Assembly: GCF_901709675.1 (NCBI RefSeq)
Contig: NC_051101.1
Span: forward strand, 13,601,416 to 13,665,415
Length of the DNA: 64,000 bases
DNA from: Syngnathus acus
Lineage: Eukaryota; Chordata; Actinopteri; Syngnathiformes; Syngnathidae
Direction: 5' to 3'
Shown here: positions 10,770 to 21,917 of the stretch, one piece after another
Layout of the letters: the number at the start of each line of letters is the position of its first letter
How positions within the stretch are numbered: the first letter of the stretch is position 1
The notes under the pieces: generated by a model
The model's input: the letters and a program-made list of their open reading frames with translations, nothing else
What the model was told of the DNA's origin: nothing
The model's database searches: none
Made by a program: the position numbers and the translations under genes

Positions 10770-12126
10770 GTTGAAAGGAAGCAGACACACACGCAAATGT
10801 GCCTGCCAAGTTCACTTTGCATAGGAGAGGCCGGCCGGCCGGCCAGAGAGCGAGATGATGTCACGCGTTTATTGCTTACATATTACATATTAGTCACTAT
10901 TTCACCAAGCTGGGAAACCACAAGGTGTCGATTTTCATGTTACTTCTGCATACTTAGTCGCTTGGCAACTGGGTATCATTTCTCAAGCGAACTGGAAGTG
11001 TCATTGTTTCCTATAGATACACTCCCGAGTTGTCAAATTGATTTGATTTGTTTATTTCAGCAAATACATAAAGAACACTATGATTACAGATTCATTTCAC
11101 ATTTATTTGACATGACTTGTCAAAAAGGGAAGTGGGAGGAAGCGATTCTGCTTATGTAGTCCCGTCTGATTACAACCAAGGTTTCACTACCTTCCATCTG
11201 GAGGACTACAATGGTATATCGCTCGCTATATACCACCATGAAGAGAAAAGTAACAAAAGAAAAACATAGATTTGACCAGTATAACATCATTTGAATACAG
11301 CAGTAACAAATAAACTGGAAGCTTGAATAAAAGTTACAAAACTAAGGAAAACACAAATTTGACCAGGATAACATGATTTGAATACAGCAATTAGGTATTC
11401 CTAAATTCATTCAATTGATTTTGTGCAATCAAGATTTTAATAACAAAAACACATTTTGTTACAATTTGGTGATCTATCTAGAGATTTATCAGTGCCATCT
11501 AAAGTTGATTTTAATTGTTAAACATAAAATAATAAATAAATAAAATTAACATGACAAACTAACATTTCAAAAGAATGATTCATCTTGTGATATTTTTGTG
11601 ACGTCTTGAGTTTAAATCTTAATATAAGACGTTTCCTTTTTTTTTTTACGTTTACATTTTCATGGTTAAAAAAAAATCTGAATCTCGTCGTCTTGAGAGG
11701 GCAAGTACATGGAGCTGTTTGTGAACCGCTGCGCGTTTCACTTCCGGTGAAGGCAAAGCAGACAAACGGAAATGATATGGAGTAAAATCTCCCCTGAATT
11801 TGACTGTCAGGCACTTTGTTTTATGTTTTCTCCTGAAGTACATTTTCATTTACAAAAAAAAAAGGTTAAATTGGTCACAAAAGTGTGCTCGAATGTATCT
11901 TCGGATTTTTGTTATCCTTTGAAAAAACGTTGAAGGGTCTGACAGACGAAGATGAGGGCGCGACTATAAAGGTTATAGCTTCGCGGGAATAGTACGTGAC
12001 GCATGCGCGCTGTGTTGAATCGCTCGCGCGCTAGAGTACTCCAGGAAGAAAGCTGAATTATTTGCGTCCCTTGTGACTATTGTTTCCATTTCAGAGAAGT
12101 ATATTCACGACCCCCATTCGCATAAA
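10770..12126. promoter_or_regulatory. Divergent intergenic region between smpdl3b and rpa2
   Basis: A GGCC-repeat run lies at 10831-10846, just upstream of smpdl3b. The centre (about 11040-11640) is AT-rich and holds two similar segments near 11250-11300 and 11340-11390 (both containing 'tttgaccag(t/g)ataaca' followed by 'ttgaatacagca'), so a small local duplication is present. The rpa2 side has CGACTATAAAGG near 11960, TTCGCGGGAA (E2F-like) at 11980-11989, and GCATGCGC (NRF1 core) at 12001-12008. E2F and NRF1 sites suit a replication gene. No ORF here is convincing. Confidence 0.55.
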
Positions 12127-14968
12127 ATGTGGAACCAGGGTGAGTGTGACGCCCGGACGTTTACTCGAAACGCGAAGTTTTTAGGCTATGGCTAACGAAA
12201 ATCAGCCATTTGGCCTTTTGTGGCGTCTTGAATTAGCCGAGCCGAACATGGTGTCTGACATGCTCACAAGAACGTAAACGTCCTTAAATGGATGACATTG
12301 TTGTTGTTTTTTCTGTTGTTTTTAGGAGGCTACAGTGAGTCGAGTATGGTTGGGGGCTACACTCAGTCGCCCGGCGGCTTTGCGTCACCCTCCTTCTCCC
12401 AGGGAGAGAAAAAGGTACGTCAGGGAAATTTGGAACGAATGTACAAACTGGAAATTGAGACCTGATAAATGATAACAAATTGCATTCATTTAATAAGACT
12501 TAAACTCTAGTAATATTTTACAAGGTGACTTTTACTTCTACAAAACTATTGCTGTCAAGAGCCTTATACGAGACTGATATTTTTGCATTAACTCTTATGT
12601 GCTGTAAAAGAAAAAAAAAAGAAGATGACTTTTTTGCAGCACACCCGATGTTCTGTTAATGCTACAAGGTGATGGTTGCCATGGTTGTTATTAAACTTTG
12701 TGTCTGTGTGCATGTCGTAGAGAACCAGAAGCTCACAGATCATCCCCTGCACCGTGTCCCAGCTTATGTCCGCCTCCCACTCGGACGAGTCCTTCAAAAT
12801 TGGCGAAGTAGAAGTCTCCCAGGTGAGGTGGCACGTTTTGCCCGCCCCCCTCGTTTGATGTTTCCCTGGAATATTAAAACAAGTGTTTGCTAATGCAGGT
12901 AACCCTTGTGGGAATCATTCGAAGTACTGACAAAACCGTGACTGCCATCCAATACATGGTGGATGACATGACGTGTGCCCCCATGGATGTGAAGATGTGG
13001 GTGGACTTGGAGGTATGGATATTTCTCAAAAGTACATGTGATGTTGTGGTGAAAAGGTGTTGGTAGTCAAGCAGCTTGTTAAGTCTTGTCTCTGGTTCAA
13101 GGACCCCAGCGCGGACAGCACCGTGCTACCTCCCGGCACGTACGTCAAAGTCTCGGGAAACGTGCGCTCCTTTCAGGTAAGGCTCCATCACTAGTAGAAG
13201 CTACGTGACCAAGCATAGCCAATAGTGGTCCAATTTGTGGAGTTCAACACAAGTTTTATTGAAAGTTGAGCCTTACATACACAGGGAAAAAATATTATCT
13301 CGTGATCAGCAGTTTTTCCATCTTCTGCCACCATCAGTTTACTGCACAGTGAAAGTACAGGTTCGGTTGTGTTTTGGGCTCGCATTTAGTGTTTTGATTT
13401 TTTTTTTTTTCTTGTGCAGGGGTTATGCTAAATGTACTCTTTTGTAGCAGGAGTAACCTAAAATAGTCCAATAAATGAACACTTCATATTAAAAAAAAAA
13501 CATGAGTGAAGTGTGCATGTTGTCAAAAAAGTAATAATGTTTTACACAAACCAATAAACAAAGCCACCACCACAATGATGTCCCTTGATGGAAATAAAGA
13601 GCAATGCAAAGAGGGGGAAAGTGTAGCTGTGTGTGCGTGTGTACATGCAGAATCACAAGTCGGTGGTGGCGTTTCGCGTCAGGCCGCTGGAGGACATGAA
13701 CGAGATCACGTCACACATGCTGGAAGTGGTCCAGGCGCACATGGCGCTCAGCAAGCCGCAAACCTCGGTGAGGGAACTTCACACAAAAAAATGCTTGAAC
13801 AATGCTAAAAGCTCTTTGCAGAATAAAACAGACCATTCTCTCGCTAACATTGTTGCAATTCAATGCTAATGCTACTTTTTGCTCAACAGTACATGCTAAT
13901 GGTGCTAGCTGCTATGCTAACTGGTTAAGAACAAAAAAAATAAAAATCTTGGCAGCATTGTTGGCATAAAGCGCGCAAACTTTTGAACATTTCAAATGTT
14001 TTATTACGGATTTTAAGGGTTTTGTCTTTGGGTCCAGGCCGGTTTCGGAACAAGCAGCTACGCATCGTCCATGCCGCAGAGCTACGCTAGCGGTAACACG
14101 GGTGCACGCGACATGGTCAACAATGGCTTGAGCAGCAATCAGAACCAGGTAAGCAGCGCTCAGGTGCAACGACCTCACCCGGTCCGGCCGGGCGTGACGC
14201 CGCCTGACTTGTTCAACTTCCTTTGTGGGCGTCAAGGTGCTGAGTCTGATCAAAGGCTGTCCGGATCCACAAGGCATCGGCCTTCATGACTTGAAGACCA
14301 GACTGCCCAACATCAGCATAATGGCCATCAAGTAAGAGACTTTGAAACAGACATATGACTCATCAAAATTATTATTTTTTTCACCACCATTTAAAGTTGC
14401 TGCAAGTAGCAGTTGTAAATACAGCACAAACTATAACGCCAAAATACTTTTAATAGTTCAAACTTAAAAAGTACTCATAACATTGGCTTTCAGATGATTT
14501 GTTTTTCTAAAAATATACCGCAAATTTGAAGGGGTGGGGCATTTTATTTGATGTTGTTAAATTTATTTACAATTGTTTTCTGTCCTCCTATTTAACAAGC
14601 TTGCCCTGGGAGGAAAAAACAAATATTTCACCTGACATTAACGAGTTCATGTTTTCAGTTTGCAGAAGTCAGCCACAGCAACATCACACTTGACTTGAAA
14701 ATTTGCCTGTGGCAGTCACGCTTTATGGGAAGTGCATGAAGCGTGACTGCCACAAGCAAATTTTCTATTCCTAGACACCAATTCTAAGAAATGTTTCTGA
14801 CCAAATCAAATTGCACTTAAGTTTTCCCACTACTTTGCAATTTTAAATGAATTCATCAACACTTAATTATCTTCCCGCAGGCAAGTTGTGGAGTTTTTGA
14901 GCAATGAGGGTCACATCTTCTCCACCATCGACGAAGACCACTACAAGTCAACCGATTGTGACCTTTAG
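12127..14968 (+). CDS. rpa2: Replication protein A 32-kDa subunit
   Basis: RPA2 is the middle subunit of the RPA1-RPA2-RPA3 single-strand DNA binding complex used in replication, repair and checkpoint signalling in the nucleus. Nine exons: 12127-12139, 12326-12414, 12721-12822, 12899-13012, 13102-13176, 13651-13767, 14038-14148, 14237-14331, 14881-14968. They give 267 residues (human 270). The first exon is only MWNQ plus one base, as in mammals. The N-terminal ~34 residues are Ser/Gly-rich and keep the CDK and PIKK target pattern [14 protein letters not shown]. The OB fold (DBD-D) runs from about IIPCTVSQL to MALSK. A linker (about 172-200) leads to the C-terminal winged helix, which starts [11 protein letters not shown] and ends [23 protein letters not shown] at 15034-15039 is the likely poly(A) signal. 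Intron 8 contains the long hairpin described separately. The gene is tail-to-tail with themis2. Confidence 0.97.
14697..14765. ncRNA. Near-perfect 31-bp hairpin (candidate small-RNA precursor or MITE)
   Basis: The left arm (14697-14727) pairs with the right arm (14735-14765) over 31 positions with one mismatch (C14707 against A14755) and one G-T wobble, around a 7-base loop. The core TGTGGCAGTCACGCTT (14708-14723) has its exact reverse complement AAGCGTGACTGCCACA at 14739-14754. It sits in rpa2 intron 8, well away from both splice sites. Length and pairing fit a pre-microRNA or siRNA hairpin, but the pairing is unusually complete for a conserved animal microRNA. A palindromic MITE is the main alternative. 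No target-site duplication was seen and I recognise no known microRNA. Confidence 0.5.
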
Positions 14969-15384
14969 TACTTTCCACGAAATTTGTAATTGTAAAAACT
15001 TCATTTCCTAAGTAAACATCTTACGTGACCTTAAATAAAATACCATTGTTCTCAGCTCATAACCGGTCTTATTGATGCACAAATCAAGGGGTATTTAAAA
15101 AGTCAGACAAGATATTTTGATTACGTTTTCTGCAAATAAATATGGTCAGAGTTAGTTTGGTAGTTAGGAACTAATGAAACTGGCATCAATATTGTGGTCA
15201 TTAAACTTTTAAACAATATATTTGAACAGAAACGATGCAGCAACAGCTCTGTCAAAAAAGTCTTAATCTTATTCAAATGTATTACAGCTATTTTGTTTCA
15301 TCAACATATAGGAGTACTATGGATTACACTGCCCCTAGTGGTCATGTTGTGCATACCAAAAGTAGCGACACTATTAAATCCACT
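14969..15384. other. Convergent 3'UTR region of rpa2 and themis2
   Basis: A 416-bp AT-rich gap lies between two stop codons on opposite strands. The rpa2 poly(A) signal is at 15034-15039. No clear AATAAA is visible on the minus strand for themis2, so its 3' end may extend into rpa2. No other gene was seen. Confidence 0.5.
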
Positions 15385-15755
15385 TTAGTAGAACATAACA
15401 TTCTCTTGAGCTTTCTTCAGCGTCATTGCGAGCACGTCTTCCTCATTCTCGTAGTTGGAGCTATTCTCTTCGCGTACCGGATCTAAGGGGACAAAAACAT
15501 TCAAGCTCACAAAATTAGCATCGTTAATAGTTGCAATAGTTGCCGGGGTACTCGTGGTTCATGTGCCATAACTAAGGCTACAAATTAAATGTACAAACTG
15601 TGATTTTTGTAATCCAGTACAGCAAATTTAAGTAGTTATATTTAACTTCTATACATTTGAATTTAGATTTTATTTGAAGTGTTTGTTTTCATTTATTGTG
15701 TGTACAAAATAGGACTAATGCAGTGTGTGTGTACGTGTGTGTGTGTATGTATATA

Positions 15756-15793
<38 letters not shown>

Positions 15794-18701
15794 CTGTATT
15801 TACATACTGTATTTGATGTGCAACAATTAATTGATTAATCAGCAACTAATCAATTATTATTTTTGAGCCTCAGAATGAATTGAACTTATATCTCATGGCA
15901 CCACTACAGCAATTTTAGTGTGTTGGTCATTACGATGGTATTTTTTGAACCACTGATAAGGACCACTGATAATGAATAGAATAAATACATGAAAGTAAAT
16001 TAGGAAGAGTTGACTGGAACATGGTGGTGTGATTCCCCATTTTTGGGCCTCACTTTGGAAGTTGTGTCTCTCGCCGACGTAAGGGTTGGGCACGGCGTTC
16101 GGAACCGAGATCGTTGACAGCGTACGTGGTGCAGATGGTAGCGGCCGATAGCGCACGCTTGCCGGCTGGGAAGAAAGAAAGAGGAACTTTGTGGCTTTTC
16201 AATGTGTGACAGCTTCACGGCGGTACTAGCTGAGAGACGTGCTAGTCTGATCACAGGTGTCAAACTCAAGGCCCGGGGGCCAGATACGGCCCGCCGCATC
16301 ATTTTATGTGGCCCGCGAAGACAAATTGTGCATCAAATTCGTGTGTCATTACTAGAATTGCAAATTATCTTCACTTTTAATAATATTATTTTTTTTAAAT
16401 ATTTGACCAGTTTTTACTTGTCTGATTTGAAAACGAGTTATTTGTCAGTTTGTTTTGTAGCTTTTACTGTATATAATATAAGGTGCTCATACATTTATTT
16501 GGGTTGACAGTCATAATGGCCCTCCGAAAGAAGCTATGACTACAATGCGGCCCGCCAAAAAAATGACTTTGACACCCTTGGCATAAGGTGTCAACTTATG
16601 TGTCTGCAAAGCACTTTTTATACTTGACTTTGATCTTTTGTATTATATATATATACATATATATATATACATATATATATATATTTTTTTCCTTTTTTAA
16701 ATAACTTGCACCATAAATGCCACTTACAATAGCTGGCAACGGCGGGGAACTCCTTCTACTTCTGATGGTCATGTCATCAAACGTTTTGGTCAGGACGCTT
16801 TTGTTTGCTTTCGGCACCGATAGATTCCTTTTTGGGGGTCTAGGAGGAGGACTCGTAACGGGATGGATCTCCGTTAGAAACTGGTGCAAGAACTTGTCCG
16901 TCACCTCTGTGACACATTCCACGCTGCATTTTGGGACCTGGTTTGGGGGCCACGGGAGTGGCTGCTGGGTGCAAAAGACGTTCATGCTGAGTCTCTTGGT
17001 TGGGATCTCAAAGCAGTTGCTGGGTGTGTGCAGGAAGCTGGCCCGGATGGTGGGCTCCAGGGTGGCCCCTTCTATTCGGAGGCAGGAAAAGTCAACGAGA
17101 GGGTCTTTCTCCAGCCCGGGGTCCGGGGTCACAGCTTTCACATCCAGAGGAGGCTTCTTGCCCAGCTGGTTGAGCGTGTACTTCTTTTTGTCGCTCAGCA
17201 GTTCCACAAAATGGCCTTGCATATGCAAAGGCAGATAAATGACGTTCTCCGTCTTCTCTTCTCCATCTTGGTCGTCATCTTCGTCGTCGTCCACCTCGCC
17301 AAGGTGGTGGCAAACGACGGCGTCTACCCGGCCGCCCAGGACTCGGACGTTTTGGCATCCGATGACTTCGAGTCGCTCGCCGATGGAGAGGCCGGGAAAG
17401 CCTTCCTCTTCCACCTCCTCGCAGTTTCTCGTGGCAGACACTTTGAATCCCGGAGTTTGGGCGGCCGCCACGTAGAGCTCGTACACAGAGTCGAAGCCCC
17501 GGGGACGTCTGCGGAAGCGGCCCGCGTACTGCTCGGACACCATGAAGTACTGCCGCGCCTTGCACTTGGTCACGCTGGACATGATAGTCATGGGCGAGGT
17601 TGTCTTTCCGTGGAAGATCACCTGGATCCCCGTCTGGAGCCGCGGCAGCCAATTGCACTTGAACATTGAGCAGGTCTCAGGAGCCTCCGCAACCTCCACC
17701 ACCACGGGGAAGGTTTGACCCGGCTGGGAGTAAACTTCCTGCAAGCTGAGAGGAACCACAAAGCTGATGCCCTCGCACGTGTCGGTGATATCCACCACAT
17801 CCATCGCCAAGGTGGATGGGAACTGCAGAACGTTCTTCCTCACTGCCAGCCACAAAGAGAAGACAAGTTTGGATCATCTTATAAAAGACTCCCCAAATTT
17901 TGGGAAATTGCTCACTGTTCATGATGGCGGCCATCTGGTAGACAGGGCTGAGGACCAGCGTGCGTTGGCACATGGCGGCGTTGTCAAAACGGAAGCGTAG
18001 ACTGCGCAGGGCCGGTGACATCGCAATGTCCCTCGGGGTGAAGCGTTCTTCGTTCTCGTGCACGTAGAACTGGCCACGCGTCCCCAGCGGCACGTCCACC
18101 TCGGCCGAGGCCTGCCCCGCGCCGGCCAGGATGCGGCAGCGACACCGCTTATCCTCTTCCGCCACGGCGAGCAAAGTCAGGACGCTGCCTGTCCCCAGCG
18201 TGACGTCAGCCAACGCCACCATGGTGGAGCTGGTGAATGTGACGGGGAGACTCCTTTCTAAGCTCACGGGCCTGAGTTTGACCAGTTCCTCCATTGTGCT
18301 GTACGGCATCTCCTCTGGGATCACCTTTAACAAGCCTGAGAAAACAACGGACCTATTGACTACTTCTACTACTATATATGACATATTTCTTTTGTCACCT
18401 TCATGGTCGACGGGTAGCTCGAAGGTCTCCTTGTTGCTGACGTCCTCGCAACAAACAGATGAGAGTTTGATGTCGGTGATCTTGATGATGTCCCCGGTGG
18501 AGAAGGACACCTCACTCCCAGAAATCTCATAGACAGAGCCTTAGAATTTAAAAAAAGAACAATAGGAGAGGAAACTTGAAAGCGTTCATTTCCCCACAAA
18601 TGAAACCTACCTTGGAAGTAGACCCCCGAGCAGACCTGGATGATTCTGGGCAGACAAGCGCTGTCCAGGGATGCGACGTACTGCTGGAGCGGGAGCGCCA
18701 T
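15385..18701 (-). CDS. themis2: Thymocyte-selection-associated family member 2 (CABIT protein)
   Basis: THEMIS2 is a cytoplasmic adaptor of myeloid and B cells that works with GRB2, VAV and PLC-gamma. Six exons on the minus strand: 18701-18611, 18539-18399, 18335-17916, 17842-16728, 16165-16054, 15482-15385. They give 658 residues (human 643). Two CABIT modules are present: about 1-250 (LPRIIQVCSGVYFQG near the start) and about 255-510 (SFVVPLSLQEV; RQYFMVSEQYAGRFRRRPR). An acidic loop (DDDEDDDQDGEE) sits inside the second. A proline motif SPPPRPPKR (about 547-555) matches the GRB2 SH3-binding site of the family. The last two exons carry tyrosines in PNPYVGE and SNYENEED, like the acidic DYEEI tail of human THEMIS2. 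One very large exon (1,115 bp) holds the second CABIT module, as expected. ATG 18701 is preferred over an in-frame ATG at 18743 because human THEMIS2 starts at the equivalent place. Confidence 0.93.
15720..15795. repeat. GT/TA compound microsatellite
   Basis: A (GT)n run grades into (TA)n in intron 5 of themis2. Sequence around 15825-15860 (attgattaatcagcaact) looks like the end of another dispersed element. Confidence 0.85.
16254..16580. mobile_element. Non-autonomous hAT-like DNA transposon in themis2 intron 5
   Basis: The left end reads CAGGTGTCAAACTCAAGGCC, followed by CGGGGGCCAGATACGGCCCG. The right end reads GCGGCCCGCC...GACTTTGACACCCTTG, giving inverted ends built on GGTGTCAAA. This is the familiar 'gtgtcaaactcaaggcccgggggcc' repeat common in fish, with an AT-rich middle and no ORF. 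I assign it to hAT from memory. No clear 8-bp target duplication was found. It lies between the large exon (ending 16728) and the exon starting 16165. Confidence 0.7.
16639..16686. repeat. TA-rich microsatellite
   Basis: Repeated ATATATATAC units lie just inside the intron downstream of the large themis2 exon. Confidence 0.8.
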
Positions 18702-18749
18702 CGTGGTGGAGCCGAGAGCAGCAAATGCTTCAAGCAGGCTCACTCAAGT

Positions 18750-19470
18750 GTGCATGACGATGTTCCTTGTGTGGTTGAAAACACCCTCCTACAAAAGAGC
18801 GAAAGAGGAAGTAGCAGGCCTCTGCACAATGCTTGCATGCAAACATTTGCTACAACTGGTGGAAAGAGAAACCAATAAGTCGTTTGTGCATTTACTTTAA
18901 TGTCATCAAAGCGCTATGATCTATTCATTTGATTAGAATTATGCACCAAATTATTTGTTGAAATAGTTGATTTTTGTCATCTTATTTTCCTTGGTATATG
19001 AATCCAATATTTTTTGGGGCAGACATTTTTAGGAAAATAATTCATTTGACATGAAACTGGGTAGTTGGTATTTTTTTCCATTTTTCTTCTCTTTGAATGC
19101 ATATTTTTTTGTGTCACGTTGTGAGATTTCTTTGTCGGAAACTATTTGGGCCTTTTCTCAACGTAAGGATGGGTGCAGGTGTACTTAGTGAAGTGGCCTC
19201 CTTTACGTAAGCCAAGCCGCTGTTAACGTGGGACTCCGAGCCACACAATTATCTCCATGCATATTTCAGAGCCGCGTATCTGTTACCGACCACACCTGAA
19301 TGTCACGGAAGAGGGAGGTCACAAAAAGGGGATTAGTGAAGAGTCGAGAAGAAAGCCACAGTGCCGTGAAGTGTTTCGATTCAAGAGGCTGACCTTCTCT
19401 CTCGCTCATCAGGTGGGAGCTCTTACTCTCTAACTAAATAGATGGATCAACAGGAATTGACAACCCAGAT
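18750..19470. other. Region between themis2 and the serine protease gene (head-to-head)
   Basis: This holds the themis2 5' flank and the 5' flank of the protease gene. 18900-19130 is AT-rich and featureless to me. From about 19130 the sequence is more mixed and includes the protease leader. Two upstream ATGs in the leader are noted in the protease entry. No TATA box stands out for either gene. Confidence 0.4.
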
Positions 19471-19480
19471 ATGGACGTGA
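19442..19480 (+). promoter_or_regulatory. Upstream ORF overlapping the protease start codon
   Basis: ATG at 19442 opens a 12-codon frame ([12 protein letters not shown]) that ends in TGA at 19478-19480, in a different frame from the protease ATG at 19471. It therefore overlaps the main start by 10 bases, an arrangement that would reduce translation unless scanning is leaky. It holds only if 19442 is within the mRNA. Confidence 0.4.
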
Positions 19481-21597
19481 AGGTCCAAACAAGAAGTTCA
19501 CCGCACTGGCCGTCGTCATGCTCCCCTCCAGAGCTTTCTTCTGACTTGAAGAGCATCTCCTCCTTGGTCTCGCCCACGGTGGTCACGCTCCTGCCTCAGT
19601 CTTCATCCTTGTCCCCGCTGCCGCCAACTTTACGACCCGTAGACGAGGGGTCCGTAGGCCTCGTGCTCGCCAAAGAGCCCCCGGGTGAAGAACCAGGTAG
19701 GCGGCCCAAATGTTGTTCCAAAAGTGTCATTATTGCATGTAAGATTTTGATTGACTTTGATTTCCTTCATATGTATGAGCAGATACTCATCAAGCGTGTT
19801 GTTCTCGCGAGTTGCTGCTCATCGTGAGCGTGTCCGTCGCCGTCAAACTTGTCATCGCCTTGGCTCTCTTAGGTAACCATGTCGTGAAAAATGGGATATC
19901 GTGACACACGTTTGCTCGGCCCTGCGTCTCATTTTATTCTCTGCTGCTGTCTCCGACATAGTCAAGTTTCTACTTTATCCATCCTCGTCGCCTCCTTGCG
20001 GCGTGAAGGGGAACTGCAGCACTCCGACCCAACAGCCGTCCCTGTCGAAGAACCCCGTCAGCAGCCACATGGTCAACATCACGGCAGGTACAAGAACATT
20101 TTAGGATTCCGTTGATATACTTTGCAGCCGCCACGATTAATCGGCAACTCATCGAAGATCAAATTGATGTTCACGATCATCGATGAATCGTCGCGATATC
20201 GAGCGATTCACGGTACTGTCTTCCCCCCCCCAGAATGCCCGGGCGTGGTCGGCGACGGCAGGCGCATCGTCGGGGGTACGCTGGCGGCGGCGGACGGGTG
20301 GCGCTGGCAGGCCAGCTTGCACTGGAGAGGGAAGCACGTTTGCGGGGGCGCCGTGGTTTCGCCGTGCTGGGTCGTCACGGCGGCTCACTGCTTTGTCGAG
20401 TAAGCGAGGACAAAGTTTACAACAAGAAGGAACCTGCTGTCAAGTTGTCACTCGGCTGTGTATTGTTCCTGTAGAAATGACATGCTGGAGGTGGCTGACT
20501 GGCTGGCGGTGGTCTCCGCCGTCAGCATCGCCGACGACTCCCTGGGGAAACGCTACCGAGCCCTTCAGGTCCTCTACCACCCTCTCTACGACACGCGCAG
20601 CAACGATTACGACATCGGCCTCCTGCGCACCATCGTTGACATCGATATGGACGGTGAGATTTGATTAACGCAGCATTTAGTCAATGAAATCAGCAAAACA
20701 AAGACAATACAATCATTTGATTGGATGTCATGAAAGCAATTCTTGACTAAAAGAACAATGAGGTGCATTTTTTGGCAGGCAGGCAGGTCATGTCTCACTT
20801 GACGTTATAGCACAACATTTGTAGGTGGGGTGCGCCCGGTGTGTTTGCCCCATCCCGACGACTCCTTCCTTAACGGCGCACCATGTTGGATCACGGGCTG
20901 GGGGTCAGTCCAGGAAGGAGGTGTGTTAGTCTGACATGATTGACAGCTGATGATGAAGTACCGGAAACTGTAGTTAGCGTGTTTTTGTGAGGTCAGGTTT
21001 TGTGTCGGATGAGCTCAGGCAAGCTCAGGTGAAGGTCATCGCTGAGTCAATCTGCCGCCAGCCGAGCGTCTACGGCGTTCACGTGACACCTCGGATGATC
21101 TGCGCCGGCTCCTTGAAGGGAGGGGTGGACTCCTGCCAGGTAAATAGAATCAGACGGGTTGAAGAATTGTGAATAAGTATTGACAATGTGATTTTAGGGC
21201 GACAGTGGGGGTCCTCTGGTGTGTGAGACAGCCCGGGGTGAGTGGAAGCTGGCGGGGGTGGTGAGCTGGGGCGAGGGTTGTGGACGGCGCAATAAGCCGG
21301 GCGTGTACAGCCGAGTCACCCAACTGATTGACTGGCTTGGACGATATGTCGAGGTACTGTGAATTTCCGCAAATTTGCAGTTTGCCATTTGGCACATTGT
21401 TGTTATTTTGCTGCCAGAGTGAAATTGTTACTCTGGCACCCTCTAGTGGTAGGTTTCGGTGAAGTTCGTTCTGTCAGGTAAATCCCTGAAATGCAAATAT
21501 ACGGATTTTCTTCTTTTTTGTCCAGTTGGAACAACTAGACAACTTAGAAGAGTCCACTACACCAACTAGGAATGACACCTCATCACAACTGCACTGA
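19471..21597 (+). CDS. Short type II transmembrane trypsin-like serine protease
   Basis: Nine exons: 19471-19696, 19783-19872, 19962-20087, 20234-20399, 20475-20653, 20825-20920, 20997-21139, 21198-21353, 21526-21597. They give 417 residues. The protein has a Ser/Pro-rich cytoplasmic tail (1-80), a signal-anchor (about 86-105, [20 protein letters not shown]), a short stalk (106-147), an activation site RR158|IVGG, and an S1 protease domain. The triad is H199 (TAAHC), D249 (NDYDI) and S345 (GDSGGP). D339 six residues before the serine predicts cleavage after Arg/Lys. The domain most resembles TMPRSS4/5/13 (ALTPRM-like [23 protein letters not shown]). Those proteins carry SRCR, and most an LDLa domain, between anchor and protease; here the introns between 19697 and 20233 are far too short to hide them. 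C149 probably pairs with the catalytic domain to keep it tethered. AATAAA lies at 21633-21638. The exact orthologue is unknown, so no symbol is given. Confidence 0.85.
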
Positions 21598-21679
21598 GAC
21601 ACCAATGGCATTTATTTTCCAATTAAAATCCGAATAAAAGGGAGTCTTCTTTATTTCATTTTATTCCACTACAGTCTTT

Positions 21680-21702
21680 TTTTTTTTTTTTTTTTTTTTT
21701 AG
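21680..21702. repeat. Poly-T tract
   Basis: An uninterrupted T run follows the protease 3' end. On the minus strand it would be the A-tail of a retroposed copy, but nothing recognisable lies beside it. Confidence 0.6.
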
Positions 21703-21917
21703 GTGAACGCGACACGGTTGCATAAACAGACAAACTGGCACCAAATGACACTAACCGGACTCTGGAGATAAAACTAGTTAGGCATTGTTGATTTGATCAG
21801 ACAAGCAGTTTGACCGCGGCGCCTCGTCTGAGCAACTTCTCTTCCGCCAGCGAGCGAGCGTCATAAGCAAGCAGAGGACGGACGAGCCAGCCGGCCGGCC
21901 AGCCAGCGAGGAGCACA

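Noticed and set aside
16717-17669. Long plus-strand frames (173 and 261 codons) opposite themis2
   Set aside because: They are antisense shadows of the 1,115-bp themis2 exon, whose minus-strand translation matches the CABIT family throughout.
18699-18743. Upstream ATG for themis2 at 18743
   Set aside because: It would add MSLLEAFAALGSTT, absent from the family; the ATG at 18701 aligns with the human start.
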